A stretch of 64,000 bases of DNA, taken from Dolomedes plantarius. Its lineage: Eukaryota > Arthropoda > Arachnida > Araneae > Dolomedidae. Numbering within the stretch: the first letter of the stretch is position 1; every line of letters begins with the position of its first letter. This document shows, in pieces, positions 32,491-43,916 of the stretch. The notes beneath the pieces were generated by a model, which was not told the origin of the DNA, ran no database searches, and saw nothing but the letters and a program-made list of their open reading frames with translations. The stretch lies in the NCBI GenBank assembly GCA_907164885.2, contig OU015496.1, positions 184,619,281 to 184,683,280 on the forward strand, in the 5' to 3' direction. The position numbers and the translations under genes were made by a program.

Positions 32491-33476
32491 CAAGGTGCGC
32501 CCATAAAGTAACCGGACAATTTATTTATAAATAAGAAAAATATTACTCACCTTCAAATAAATTTAACTCCTTCAAAATAATCACCAAAGGAGTCTATACA
32601 ATTTTTCCAACGTTTCTCCAAGTCATCGAAACACTGTTTATAGGCGTTGGAACTAACCGTTCGCAAAATACGCGTAACATTTCCGAGACGTTTTCAAATC
32701 TCTCTCTGTCCTTTCATGGTCATCTTCAGCTTCGGAAAAAGGAAAAACATCAGCTGGCGATAAGTCGGGAGAATATGGTGGGTGATTTATCACTGTAATT
32801 GAATGCCTAGCAAGATATTGTTGTACAGAAATTGCTGTACGGGGCCTATCATTATCGTGTAAAAGAAAACATTGCCGAGAATCAAACAGTTCCTTCCTAA
32901 CTCGCCTTATCCCGTTTCTTAATCGAAAAAGCACCTCCTTGTAAAAATACTGATTAATTGTTTGATTTTCAGGAACAAATTCGTGGTGAATAAGTCCTTT
33001 GTAACCAAAAAATGCAATCAGCATCACCTTAGTCTTTGGTTTTAAGAACGAATTTTCTCCACATTTTCCTCATCCTTTGAAGTTTAGGGGCGTCCTGTCT
33101 TTGGTTCATCTTCAATGCTTTCCCGCCCACATTTAAAGCGGTTGTACCACTCATACACTTGTGTTCTTGATAACGATGCATCACTATATACTGTTCGAAG
33201 CCTCTCTAAAGTTTCGGTAGCAGACTTACCTAATTTGTAACAAAATTTAATGTTACAACGTTGTTCCATTTCGAAGCAAATTTTTTTGTACAATGCCTTC
33301 TCAGTAAATGAAAATTACTACGGCGTTTTGATATGCAAACGACTAAATAACCCGTTTAAACTGGCTTTAACAAGAGTTGAGATGTCACTCTTTCTAGCCA
33401 GGTGATTATTCTTTTACCTTTTTTATTTTATTGTTTGATCTTTTAATTTGCCCGGTTACTTTATAGGCGCACCTTG
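32491..33476 (-). mobile_element. mariner element, internally deleted
   Basis: Ends CAAGGTGCGCCCATAAAGTA and its inverse (TACTTTATAGGCGCACCTTG), flanked by TA (32489-32490, 33477-33478). At 986 bp it is shorter than the usual ~1.3 kb. It lies within the hAT transposase relic. Confidence 0.95.
32653..33269 (-). pseudogene. mariner transposase, deleted and frameshifted
   Basis: The likely ATG is at 33269 (MEQRCNIKFCYKLGKSATET). The helix-turn-helix region continues to GRESIEDEPKTGRP, a TAA stop, then TSKDEENVEKIRS. It jumps directly to LKPKTKVMLIAFFGYKG. About 110 residues, including the first catalytic Asp, are missing at that join. The second and third acidic residues remain (LLHDN and PAD, spaced DD34D as in mariner). 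After PPYSPDLSPAD the end is frameshifted. It cannot be functional. The flanking inverted ends are intact, so it could once have been mobilised in trans. Confidence 0.92.
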
Positions 33477-33605
33477 TATTTTGATATTTCCAATACGAGG
33501 GATTGAGAATTTTAAATTATGATTATAAGAAATGACATTGAATTAAAATTACATCATAAGAAAGAAAAATTCTGTAATTTAGTGTATGGAAATAGTTTCC
33601 ATTTC

Positions 33606-34764
33606 TAATGAATGTCTGATTTTGTGACCCTTGTATTCCTTTCCATTCATTGTTAGTCATGATTTAATCGTGGTAAACCAGTGATTATACTGGATTACAA
33701 TACGACAAAAACAGGAGGTGATGTAGTCCATCCAATGTGCAGCTATTACACGGTATACCGCATATCACGAAGATGGACTCTCTCATTGTTTTTTAGGTTT
33801 TTAGACATAATAGGAATCAATTTGCAAGTTGTCCTTAGATCCAATAAGCCGGACAGTTTTGAAATAAGGCGATTGTATTTGCATTCTTTGGCCTTTAATT
33901 ATAAATATATCTCAATACTATAGCTGAAAACACGCGCTTCGCTACGGAGTACATTCAAATTAAATACAACGGTCAACGTATGCAATTTATGCCAAAAAAT
34001 AAATATATATATTTATAATAAATGCGATGATCAATGTATACAACTGATGTAAAATATATATCTCTCTCTATATATATATTTATAAAAAATTCGTAAGGGA
34101 TATGCATTTTTTTTGGATAATATCCAATCGTCTGCTGCATAAGAAAGAGAAAAAAATATTTTTTTTGTCTATTTAGTTGTTACGCACGTGACGATAAATT
34201 TATTGAAAGTACCAGAAAAAGAAATCACGTGATCAGCATTTAATAAATTAAATTCTAAAAATTAATCTTTAAAAATTCACCAAAAATCAGGAAATGGAGG
34301 TAAAAATTCGAAAAAAATTTCATTTTGAAGGAATTTTTATGATCTTTCTCGTGATATAAATTTTATAACCCTCAATGTATTATTTTAAATGCAAACGTAA
34401 AAAAAGTTTAAAAATCAGCTTAAAAATTTAATTTAAAAAAATCTAAGAAGAATTTTTGAAAAATCTTTTCTAGTGCACCCCTACACTATTAGAAGAATCG
34501 CCATGCAAAATTTCAGCCCTTTTGGTCCAGCGGTTTGGCCTGTGCGTTGTATGTCAGTCAGTGAATGAATGAGTCAGTTACGGAACTGTTTTATATATAT
34601 AGATTATCAACATTTTATATCTTGTCATAAAACGCAGAATTATTATTTTTTCAATTTGAAAAAAAAAATTATTACAAAAGGAATAATTAAGGTTGAAAGA
34701 GACGTTGCACTTTGTGCCATCAGCGCCTGCTGGTGTTCCAAAAATTGGCGCGCCCGCTGAAGGG
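33606..34764. mobile_element. piggyBac-type MITE, copy 2 (left-truncated, with nested family A)
   Basis: It matches 19790-20240 of copy 1, with the right tip intact (GCGCCCGCTGAAGGG followed by TTAA at 34765-34768). It is interrupted at 33921-34602 by family A. The left tip is missing; the match begins abruptly at about 33606 after the hAT relic. Confidence 0.85.
33921..34602 (+). repeat. Dispersed repeat family A, copy 2
   Basis: It starts TAGCTGAAAACACGCGCTTC and ends GGAACTGTTTTATATATATA then G. The empty site is preserved at 20090-20125 of piggyBac copy 1. Comparison indicates a short duplication (ACTA/ATTA). Confidence 0.9.
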
Positions 34765-34768
34765 TTAA

Positions 34769-37117
34769 AAAGTGTCAACATTTTCGTACCTAATGAAACT
34801 AAGGCTAAGAAGTAAAATTTACTTCTAAATGAATATATACTCTCGGTGATGTAAAAGTTTTGTCTTTAATGCAGAAGAAAAATTACAGCAAAAAAAATAT
34901 TTAACTCACGCCTTTAGTTAAAGACTCGGAAAAAAATGACCTAATTTAAATTGTCCCGAACGAGATAAACAAAAATCCTGGAACATGTTTGCGTTCCTTG
35001 TAGCTAAGTTAAATGTGGCCACAACAAACGAATTGCCAGATTCAAAAAGATCTTCATCTAAAAATAAGATATAAGGATCACACTGGAATAGCAGAGTCCA
35101 TGTTCCAGTGAAAGAAAATAAATATTGTCATTGGGATGTTTCTCACAACATACAATAGGGGATATTGAATATTTGTACGAAATTCACACTGACGTCACTT
35201 TCGAAAGGTTCTTTATTCTGAAATTTTTGGGGCTGACAATATATCGCTTTAAACACAAACACTATCAAAACCTTTAAAATATTTTGAAATAAGCATGAAA
35301 ATTGATTAAGAATTTATGAATTTTTTTTCGCTACGGGATACTTTTATGTACTGTTTGCACGAGATAATTTAATTCGATATGATTCCAGAGGATTCTAAAC
35401 ATCATTTATTTAAATGGATGTATGAAATTCAAGTTATGGATCGATCTATGATAACGGTATTCATGAATCTGATGCGAACTTTAGTTTAAGAAATGTTCCA
35501 TTAAAGGTAAAACTGATAATTCTCCTGCTACATACAACATTCATAATGGCTGAAGCTGTATATGTTGCGTTTCTTTCAGGGAACAGTGGCCGTTAAAATT
35601 TATTTTTTTTACTTTTCATCATAGAGATACGAAATTTTGTACATATATACATTTCACTATAAATATATAGAATACCTTAAAAGAAATTTCCAATCTCATT
35701 ATAATTTTAAGATTTTTTAAAAATTTGAAATTTATAAACACAATTTAAAATACTCCTTGCTACTTAATGTTTGAGATATTTCCTAGATTTTGCATTTTAA
35801 TCACTTTAAACTGTATAACAAACAAATCTGGGTATCAATTATTTAATACCTTGAATAGATAATCTTTGAGAGATTTTTTTTTCTGTATTCCATCCCGATT
35901 TTGATCAAAATTTTGCCTTTTGATAAGTTATAAATCAAATTTAATTACCTTAATGAAGTCAAATTGTAAAATGCATTCTCCAGTTTTTTTTAAACAGTAT
36001 CAGGATTTTTCCTAATCAATTTCATGAATTTTGAACAAAAATTAAGTAGCATAGAGCATTTAAAAAATCTAAAAACCTTGAAAAATCTGTTTTGAGAAAA
36101 ACAGATTTAAAGTTTATTACTACACTTACCCTTTATAAATTACTTCGTAGAAGCTTCATAAATGATTTTTTACTTGCGAAAACTATTTTGGTACTACTAA
36201 TCTACAGAAATATATATATTTTTACTATAAAACAATCACTATTACAATGGAAAGATTTGCTCAAGTAAAGGTCCACTGTTCCCTAACGCGTGATACAGAA
36301 TTATTTAAATACATTTTCGCAATTTTTCGTGTAGAGTAAAATTTACCCTTTTTTAATGTAAAAGTCATTTCAGTTTGGGAAAAGTCTGCTTAGTAAATTG
36401 ATTGATTAGAACAGGAAACAGCTAATGACATGGCTAAATTGTTGGATAATTAACTAAAATACCAGACGGTAGCTCGTTTCTCATTAATTAACGAAGTAAC
36501 ATATAAAATATATTATCATTAAAGGACAATTTCTAGAAAATGAAAACAATGTTTTACGCGGTAATATCTATAAAATGTTTTTTTTCTTATTTTGAAACCT
36601 AAACTACCTTTTGAAACTCTTCCGTTTAATTTTCAGACATCGTCAGCCTAATCTTAACTAAAACATTTATTTTAGTTTGAAAATCCAATTACTTTAAGTA
36701 ATGTATAGGAAGAAATTACTAAGATGTTATACAAATGAAGCTTTAATAGAAAAGTATTCATGGTTTTAACACACATGACGTTAATTTTTTGTTAATCCTC
36801 AAAGTTCTATTAGAAGAAAATTCTATAAGGCTTTCATTTAGTTAATGATCAACAAGGTTTTCATAAAATTTTCAATAAAATACCTCTAGGGTACTGTAAT
36901 CATGGATTAGTTAAGGCATATCAGCGGTTATATATTTCGAGCTAATCGATCGAAAAGATTTCAATCGATTTCACGTCAGAATGACACGATGCTTACAATT
37001 TTCTATCACGTACGGGAAACTGATGTTAAGTTGATCAAAAATCTTTTCATTCGAAAAGTTTGCTACATATGTTCTTGATATACAACAACATAAACCCATG
37101 GTTGTAGCTGTAATATA
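34769..37117. other. Longest unassigned stretch, AT-rich
   Basis: No repeat shared with the window, no tandem array, no frame with recognisable motif. It is the best candidate for ordinary intergenic or intronic single-copy sequence. Confidence 0.5.
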
Positions 37118-37119
37118 TA

Positions 37120-37855
37120 CAGTAATACCGCGACATACGCTACCCCGACTTACACGAAATCGGAGTTACGCGGTTTTTGATTTAACCTTTATAAGTCCTA
37201 GAATGAAATTTCCCAAAAAAACTTCAAATGCTGTCTGGAACAAACTTTGTCCAATATTTTTTAAAAACGGAAACAACGCCTGAAACTCATCATATTGCTC
37301 GTGTAATAGAAGAAGTTATCGATCATGGAAGTCGATGGAGATGATGTCAACGAGCTGTTGGATTCTCATCTTGAGGAGCTGACAGTCGATGATCTCATAA
37401 AGATTTGCAACCAAAGCATCACTGAGGAATCCAACACTTCAGACCCAATTCCACAAGAAAACCTAATGACCATTATAAACTTACAAGGTCCCAGAGCAAT
37501 TGAGAAAAGGTTACAGATTTTAGAGAATATAGACTCTAATAAAGATCGCGTGATCACGACAAAGCAGGGAATAAAAAAAAGATGTTAGTCTGCTATGAAG
37601 AAATTCATCGCGAAAAAAAAAAAAGGCATTAATACGGCAGACTACTTTATTGGATTCCTTAAAACCATCAACATATTTTTTTTTATGTAATACACTATTT
37701 TAATTTTAATATCATATTTTTACTTTAAACTGGTGTTTTTGTAATTTCTTGGTCCCAGTTAGTCAACATTTATAAATATTAATACGCAAAGTTGTACTCC
37801 AACTTACTCGATCTTTCGTCGGTCCCACCTATAGCGTAACTTCGGGGTATTACTG
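37120..37855 (+). mobile_element. Tigger/pogo element relic
   Basis: The ends CAGTAATACCGCGACATACG and (inverted) CAGTAATACCCCGAAGTTAC are flanked by TA (37118-37119, 37856-37857). It keeps only the 3' end of the transposase gene. Confidence 0.92.
37215..37588 (+). pseudogene. Tigger transposase C-terminal relic
   Basis: Pieces in two frames: NAVWNKLCPIFFKNGNNA, like Tigger's 'AWKKLWPE', then EVDGDDVNELLDSHLEELTV and DDLIKICNQ, like the 'VDEDDVEELLE.HNEELT.E.L.EL' tail of Tigger/Jerky-type proteins. It ends with a TAG at 37586-37588. The DDE core and the CENP-B-like DNA-binding domain are absent. Confidence 0.8.
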
Positions 37856-38111
37856 TACTTTCATAAATGTGGCAATAATCAAGGATGACTCGGTCATAGT
37901 TAAATAATTTCTTCCGTTTCATCCGCTTACTTAAAACTTTTCTACATTTAATGAACAATCCTTTACGTGCTTTACGACGAAGAAAATATGTCTCAACAAG
38001 TGACCTTTTTCTTGTTTTTCCTGACTGTATCAAAAATCCTTTATAATTTTGTGAAGTATAATGTCAGTGGAGGGATACCTTAAAATTTCTCAGCTGTAGA
38101 TACAGTTAATA

Positions 38112-39395
38112 AGGTAAATGCACCTCTAATGGGCCACCCTTTAGAAATGTCGTGAAATTAAGGGTCTATTGTTACCTTAGGCAGTGGAAGGGGTGAGGGT
38201 CATTGGCTACTACCTGCGAGGATCCCTTAGCATTGGAATTCAGTTCATTCCTTTACTTTGTGCGAAGTGTAATAGCGCATACAGATTGGTACAGAGTTCT
38301 CTGCATCTGCCAGTGATTTATGTCTCTCTGTACTCTGTACTATGCGTGGATCGCCTCCTCTGGCGGTCCATCAAAGAAAGAGTGGGGGGGTCAGCGGGTC
38401 AAATGGTGTCGAGCGGGGTCGGGGGAGACACCACATCAAAGCAACCTTGCGGGCGGGAATGGGGGTGGTTCTAAATACCGTGTCTAATGTTACCGTGACT
38501 AATGTGATGACAGGAGTCGGGGATCTGCAGGCAGAGAACTCTGTACCAATGTATATGCACCATCAGGTGTATTCTGCTAGAGAGAAGAAAATTTGTGTTT
38601 GTTTTAACGTCTGCTTAAGAAATCTGATAAAGTAAGTGAATTTTTCAAAATTTTTTATTTAAGTACTATAATGCCTGTTTATTGACTTAAACTATTATTC
38701 ATTACGATAGTATGTATAATTCAAATTGTACAGTGATTAAACGACAAAAAACTTAGATTCCATTGTCAAAATAGCGTGGCCCATTGTGGGATCACGAATT
38801 GTTACACTGTCCCTGTATTGGGCCAGCCCGTGTACTGGTATAAATTATTTTTTCGGAAATGTCAATATTTGCAACAACATACAAGCTGTGACAAGTAAAG
38901 CGGTACATCACCGGCAACATTAACCACAATTTTCAAGTAAATTTAATTTTAGATGTTTAAGTTAATACATTTATATTTCAGTTGTATTTCAGTTTTTATA
39001 TATTTAGTGTAGTTGTACTGTAGTTATAAAATGAATAAACCGGTTTAAAAATATACATCAAGTTTTTAGTTCCTTTTCCTTCCAATTTTATGATATTGTA
39101 GAATTGATTTTTGTTCCATAACAGATTAAATAGATGGCCCATTATTGGGTGGCCCATTATGGGCACATCGGATAAAATAATGGCCCATTATAGGTGCATC
39201 AGGTTGGGTATTATTTATGTATATATATATTTTTTTTATAAATGCAACCAGTGCGCTCCAATTGCTACTACAGATGTAAGACAGTTATTAAAATGGCAGG
39301 TAAAAATTTGGACCAGTTTGCTTTATCTATAGCTGTGAAAATTCAGATTTGCTTCACTTTTTCTCTTAACCGGCCCATTACTGGTGCGTTTACCT
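38112..39395. mobile_element. Candidate DNA transposon with AGGTAAATGCACC ends
   Basis: The left end AGGTAAATGCACCTCTAATG matches the inverse of the right end (AGGTAAACGCACCAGTAATG) at most positions. The word GGCCCATTAT/GGCCCATTGT recurs at 38779, 39135, 39151 and 39181 as a subterminal motif. I found no target duplication or transposase. A family D element lies inside it. Confidence 0.6.
38274..38563 (+). mobile_element. Family D MITE, copy 1
   Basis: It aligns with 39961-40306: GAGTTCTCTGCAT near the left, GCGTGGATCGCCTCCTCTGG in the middle, CAGAGAACTCTGTACCAATG at the right. The left inverted end is degraded. GC-rich with poly-G. Confidence 0.8.
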
Positions 39396-39960
39396 CAAAT
39401 GTCTCTTAAATCTGGACGAAGATAAAAATAAATAAATATAGGCAGTATTCGTTTTACTTTCAGATAAATATGACAGATATCGCCTCCTTATTAAAATATG
39501 AATGGTAACTAATCGGAAGTAGAGTTGTTTTAATCTTATTTTCATCGTATATTCATTCATCAACTTTTGACGAAAAATGGTTTATTTCAAATTTTTTTTC
39601 CCTGCGTTTATCGATTGAAAGAGGAAACTTTAATCAACGCCAATACCATTTCATTTTCATAAAACAGGACTTTGTAATTAGGCTCTGAACCGAGGAAAAG
39701 TAAAGGAAAATGATCAAATATTCTTTTAAAGATAGAAATAAATAACCAAAAGACATCGATGGAAATGCTCTCAGCTGACTAAGGCTAGTTTTTCTCCCAA
39801 AGTAATGAGGAATAATTAACTGTGGTATTTGAATTATCCATAGCACGGACGGATCAAAACTTCTGATTAAATTATCTCAAAATAAACGTAGTTTTGCGTG
39901 AAACATCAAGAATAGGTGGGATTCTTCGCAATCTAAGAATTTTTTGAGACCCAATTTGTT
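39396..39960. other. Unassigned stretch
   Basis: Nothing recognised. Confidence 0.5.
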
Positions 39961-40306
39961 ATGGTGCATATACATTGGTGCAGAGTTCTCTGCATGTGCC
40001 AGTGATTGATGTTCACTCTGTACTCTGTATATGCGTGGATCGCCTCCTCTGGCGGTCCGGATACATAGCATCAAAGAACCCGGGGTCAAGGGGGTCAAAT
40101 GGTGACAGTGGGGGCGGGGGACACTAGATCAAGAAACACGAGGGACCTTGGGGGCTTGAATGGGGGGGGGGTTCTAAATGGGGGAATATCTGGAAGACAC
40201 GTGTTCATTCACATCGCTTTGGACGGGTAGGGTTACCGTGACTAATGTCATGACAGGAGTCGGGGGTCTGCATGCAGAGAACTCTGCACCAATGTATATG
40301 CACCAT
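39961..40306 (+). mobile_element. Family D MITE, copy 2
   Basis: The terminal inverted repeats are perfect for about 36 bp, beginning ATGGTGCATATACATTGGTG and continuing CAGAGTTCTCTGCATG on both ends. The interior is GC-rich. The flanks show no clear duplication, so the superfamily is open. Confidence 0.88.
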
Positions 40307-40369
40307 GACGGGAGACACAGTGACGATTTAATGCAGTGAAATATTTTAGTGAGGTTCACGTTACACTTT

Positions 40370-40700
40370 GTAGGCCAGTTGGGCCAGTGATCTGAACGTC
40401 CCTGGTTCGATGCTCGTCGCTGCAAATCTACCACCGTGTTCACTAATGGTGGCCGGGGCACGTAAAATAGGGCGTGGCTAAAATGTCCTCCAAGTTCTCA
40501 AATTTACCTCTGGAGGTGCGGGGTCAAGTGTTCCGGTCTCGTCACTTGATTCGGTTCAAAATTTCGGGACCGGTTATTTAGCCAAGTCGGACTCCGACCC
40601 TTGTGGAGCTAATTCAAAACAGGAGCCTCCCCTTCATCGCCCATAGCCCTGAGGACTTCATCTGATGTTGATGTCGGTCAAGTGGCATAAGCAACAACAA
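40370..40700 (+). mobile_element. tRNA-derived SINE, copy 2, different 3' half
   Basis: It shares the tRNA head (B-box-like GGTTCGATGC) and body with 5007-5361 up to about CGGGACCGG, then has a different tail ending AGCAACAACAA. Duplications CGTTACACTTT (40359-40369) and CGTTATACTTT (40701-40711) flank it. About 11 bp after the A box are missing. Confidence 0.9.
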
Positions 40701-40711
40701 CGTTATACTTT

Positions 40712-41640
40712 TAACTAACTTAGGCATTCAACATTCTTATGCTGTTCATTTGATGTTAATAAGTTACCTGGAGCGGTAGGCAATCTCCTTTTGAACGCCT
40801 CTTCAGCTTTGCGGGTAAGAATTAAACCAGGCTCTGAAAGGTTGATCCCCCCCCCCCCCATCAGTGTGCAATAGAAACGATACAATAGAATTGGCGATAG
40901 TTGGTTACGTTATGCTTTTTCAAACCCACCCATGAGTATAAGAATGAGGCGCCGGGGATATGACACACTTTATGGAAAATTTATAAATGCATAATAAATG
41001 GTGGGCAAGGACGCCGCGGAATGACTAAAAGCATTACACAAAGACCACACAAACCGCAAAAAAGATATTAAAGCGAAACTCCAACGCCGACGGAAAAATT
41101 ATGCACGGAACGGGTCCGAAAAACGTAGACGACTAAATTACGGAGATTACCGGCTCGAGGTACAGAAACGGAATAAATAATTACAAAATTTCGAATTCAA
41201 CATCGGAATCTTCCCGAAAACAATTGCACTGCCATTAGCCTCTTTTCGAAAGAAAAGAAATGGAAGAAATAAATAAATAAAAACAGCACCGAGGCGCTTT
41301 AACAAAAACCTAACAACGTCTCGAATCGGAGATGTATTTTATTTCCTTCCTTTAGCTCTAATCTGCGGTTTTGTGTTTCCAACATTGCCTTCGTACTGAC
41401 CTGCAGTCACGAGCTGGAGGCACGCAAGCACGACTCATTTTTCAAGGGGAACAAACACACAAAAGACATGTAACAATCTTATTTTTTTTTCTTCTTTTCC
41501 CGCTGGAGAACGGATGATTGGGCGTAAAAATGGCTAAAGTATCGCCAGTTATAAAGTACTGGGCAGAGAGAATTTACAGCAGGGGACTTCGCTAGTCGTA
41601 TATTACATGTTTAAAGGTTATTATCTGTTTGCACAGATCA
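40712..41640. other. Unassigned stretch
   Basis: A poly-C tract lies near 40848-40859. No gene or shared repeat found. Confidence 0.5.
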
Positions 41641-42612
41641 GAGTGTTAAGAAGCAGCCATTTTCGTGACTTCTGAGCATACTCACATACTTTTTAAACTG
41701 TTAAAGATGTTCTCAGGAAGGATGAAGGATGGTCGAAATTAGACACATTCTTTCACTGTGTTATACAAAAGGGTGAAAAAAACTGTTAGGAATTAATACA
41801 AATAAATTCACTAACGACTGTACTCGGAGGTTCCTCCAATAGCAATAAGACCTGAGTGTTAGAAAGCAGTCATTTTCGTGGCTTTTTAAACTGTTAAAGA
41901 GTATGTAACTTTGCTATACAAAAGGGTTAAAAAAGTGTTGGAAATTACTACAAATAAATTCATTAACGATTGTACTCGGAGGTTCCTCCAACTAGCAATT
42001 AGATCCTCCAAATAGCAATAAGATCTGAGTGTTAGGAAGCAGCCATTTTCGTGACTTCTGAGCATACTCACATACTTTTTAAACTGTTAAAGATGTTCTC
42101 AGGAAGGATGAAGGATGGTCGAAATTAGACACATTCTTTCACTGTGTTATACAAAAGGGTGAAAAAAAAGTGTTAGGAATTAATACAAATAAATTCACTA
42201 ACGACTGTACTCGGAGGTTCCTCCAATAGCAATAAGATCTGAGTGTTAGGAAGCAGTCGTTTTCGTGACTTCTGAGCATACTCACATAGCTTTTTAAACT
42301 GTTAAAGAGTATGATGTAACTTTGTTATACAAAAGGGTTAAAAAAAGTGTTGGAAATTACTACAAATAAATTTATTAACGATTGTACAAGGAGGTTCCTC
42401 CAAATAGCAATAAGATCTGAGTGTTAGGAAGCAGCCATTTTCGTGACTTCTGAGCATACTCACATACTTTTTAAACTGTTAAAGATGTTCTCAGGAAGGA
42501 TGAAGGATGGTCGAAATTAGACACATTCTTTCACTGTGTTATACAAAAGGGTTAAAAAAAAAGTGTTAGAAATTACTACAAATAAATTCACTATCGACTG
42601 TACTCGGAGATT
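41641..42612. repeat. Alternating two-type tandem array (A-B-A-B-A)
   Basis: Units start at GAGTGTTAGGAAGCAG (41641, 41854, 42027, 42241, 42419). Lengths alternate at about 213, 173, 214, 178 and 190 bp. Long units contain GTTCTCAGGAAGGATGAAGG and CACATTCTTTCACTG; short units lack that block. All share TACAAATAAATTCA and the palindrome-like GGAGGTTCCTCC. Diverged pieces (ACAAATAATTTCACT) continue to about 42960. Confidence 0.92.
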
Positions 42613-43604
42613 CCTCCGAATAGAAATTACAATTATTGACGCGTCGAAAGAACAGCGAAAGACATATTTACATAATACGCCAGTCAATAATATGGAACTT
42701 GAAATAAAGATTTAGAAAATGAAAATAAATCTGGTTTTTAAAAAGTCTTTGTTTCAACTACAAATAATTTCACTGATGAATATACTAAAATTCCTGCGGA
42801 TTAACAGAACAATATTAGGCTCGAAAAAAAAAGGGTATATTTGAATAAAACGCAAATGAAAAATAATGAATTCAAAAGTGTCAAATGAACTAAAAAATCT
42901 AGTACTATAAAAGTTTTCTCTTTTATCGACAAATAATTTCACTAATGATTGAATGTGCAATTTACGACTACAGTCATAAGCGAGTCGACAGAATAAAGAA
43001 AGACATTCTTCAGTAATAACCAATTCAATAATAACAAATTTCAGTACAAAATTTTTAAGTGAACAATAATTGTAGCACTTTGTAAGTTCCTTTTTTTCTT
43101 TTCAAGTTGGACACTCGGACTAAAACTAAATTCTTATATGTCCATTCTTCTGTTTGTTTTGGAGATGAGTGACATTGTTTTAAAGCAACTTAAAAATATT
43201 AATACAGATTTCAAAACTGCAGTGAATAGTTTAATTTATGAAACTGCAGTGAATAGTAAAATTACTTTGTTTTAAAGAAGCTGATGAAATTACTGAATAT
43301 CTGCAGTTTTCTTTCAAAACAAATTTCAACCCTAAATAAGAAAACAATTGTACTCGGAAATGGCAATTAAAATACAAAAATCTCAGGCTTGACTACTCAA
43401 AAAATTAGAAATGAAAGTACTTTTGTCAAGAAAAAAATATATGTACATGAGAGGGCGTCAGTTAAATTACAATTAACGTTTAATTTGTTGAGACGAATAG
43501 AAACTTCACAGAGGGGTGCAGTGAAAGATGTATTTGAGGTTTATTTATTTACACAAAGGCTGTCCATGTTCATGATATTCCTGAGTGGCCTATAGGTAAA
43601 TCTG
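42613..43604. other. Diverged array flank and unassigned sequence
   Basis: Contains decayed relatives of the array units near 42755 and 42930, otherwise AT-rich. No gene. Confidence 0.5.
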
Positions 43605-43890
43605 AGGCAATGCTACGGCTTTTTTCTGGCCATGATTTCCTCCGCAAGCACCTCTACAGAATTAACTAGGCTCCCGACCCTCTGTCACCTGTGTGATGAT
43701 AACCAGGAAGAAAAAGACATGCCTCACCTTACTTCTTGTCCTGCTCTACCTCCCGTTTCTTTATGGGAGCGCTATTGGATTGCCAGACATAAGTTGATGG
43801 ATTAACTGGTGTCATTTTTCTATCTTGTATTTCTGTCTTTTTGATATCTATTGTCCTGTAATTATTGCCATTGGAAATAATTAAAAAAAA
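43605..43890 (+). pseudogene. LINE C-terminal fragment and 3' UTR
   Basis: The plus strand reads AMLRLFSGHDFLRKHLYRIN, then in a neighbouring frame LCHLCDDNQEEKDMPHLTSC and PALPPVSLWERYWIARHKLMD, then a stop. This matches the I-clade LINE end 'LR.GHD.L..HLYRIGLAPDP.C.LC....ED..HLL.CPAL....RYW.AR'. A one-base shift breaks it. The tail ends near AATAATTAAAAAAAA. Confidence 0.75.
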
Positions 43891-43916
43891 TCCTTAAAGG
43901 CACTTAAAGTTTCGTT

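Larger units (their letters stand above)
32050..33604 (+). mobile_element. hAT relic with GTF2IRD2/ZBED-like transposase, split by a mariner
   Basis: It starts CAGGGGCCGACAACGCGG, a hAT-like tip. From about 32165 the plus strand reads LPQVKEFLLYRNEICLELEQ, KPWLIELGFLTDLTVKLKEL, then after a stop EEFNTRFEEF...AFFSFFINPF. This is the ZBED/GTF2IRD2-type pattern 'LR.EI..FLE.K....L.D..WL.DLAFL.DIT.HLN.LN..LQG...F..F...LF.NPF'. After the mariner at 32491-33476 the text continues (NDIELKLHHKKEKFCNLVYG). Stops are frequent. The right end is not recognisable; a piggyBac fragment starts at about 33606. Confidence 0.75.
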
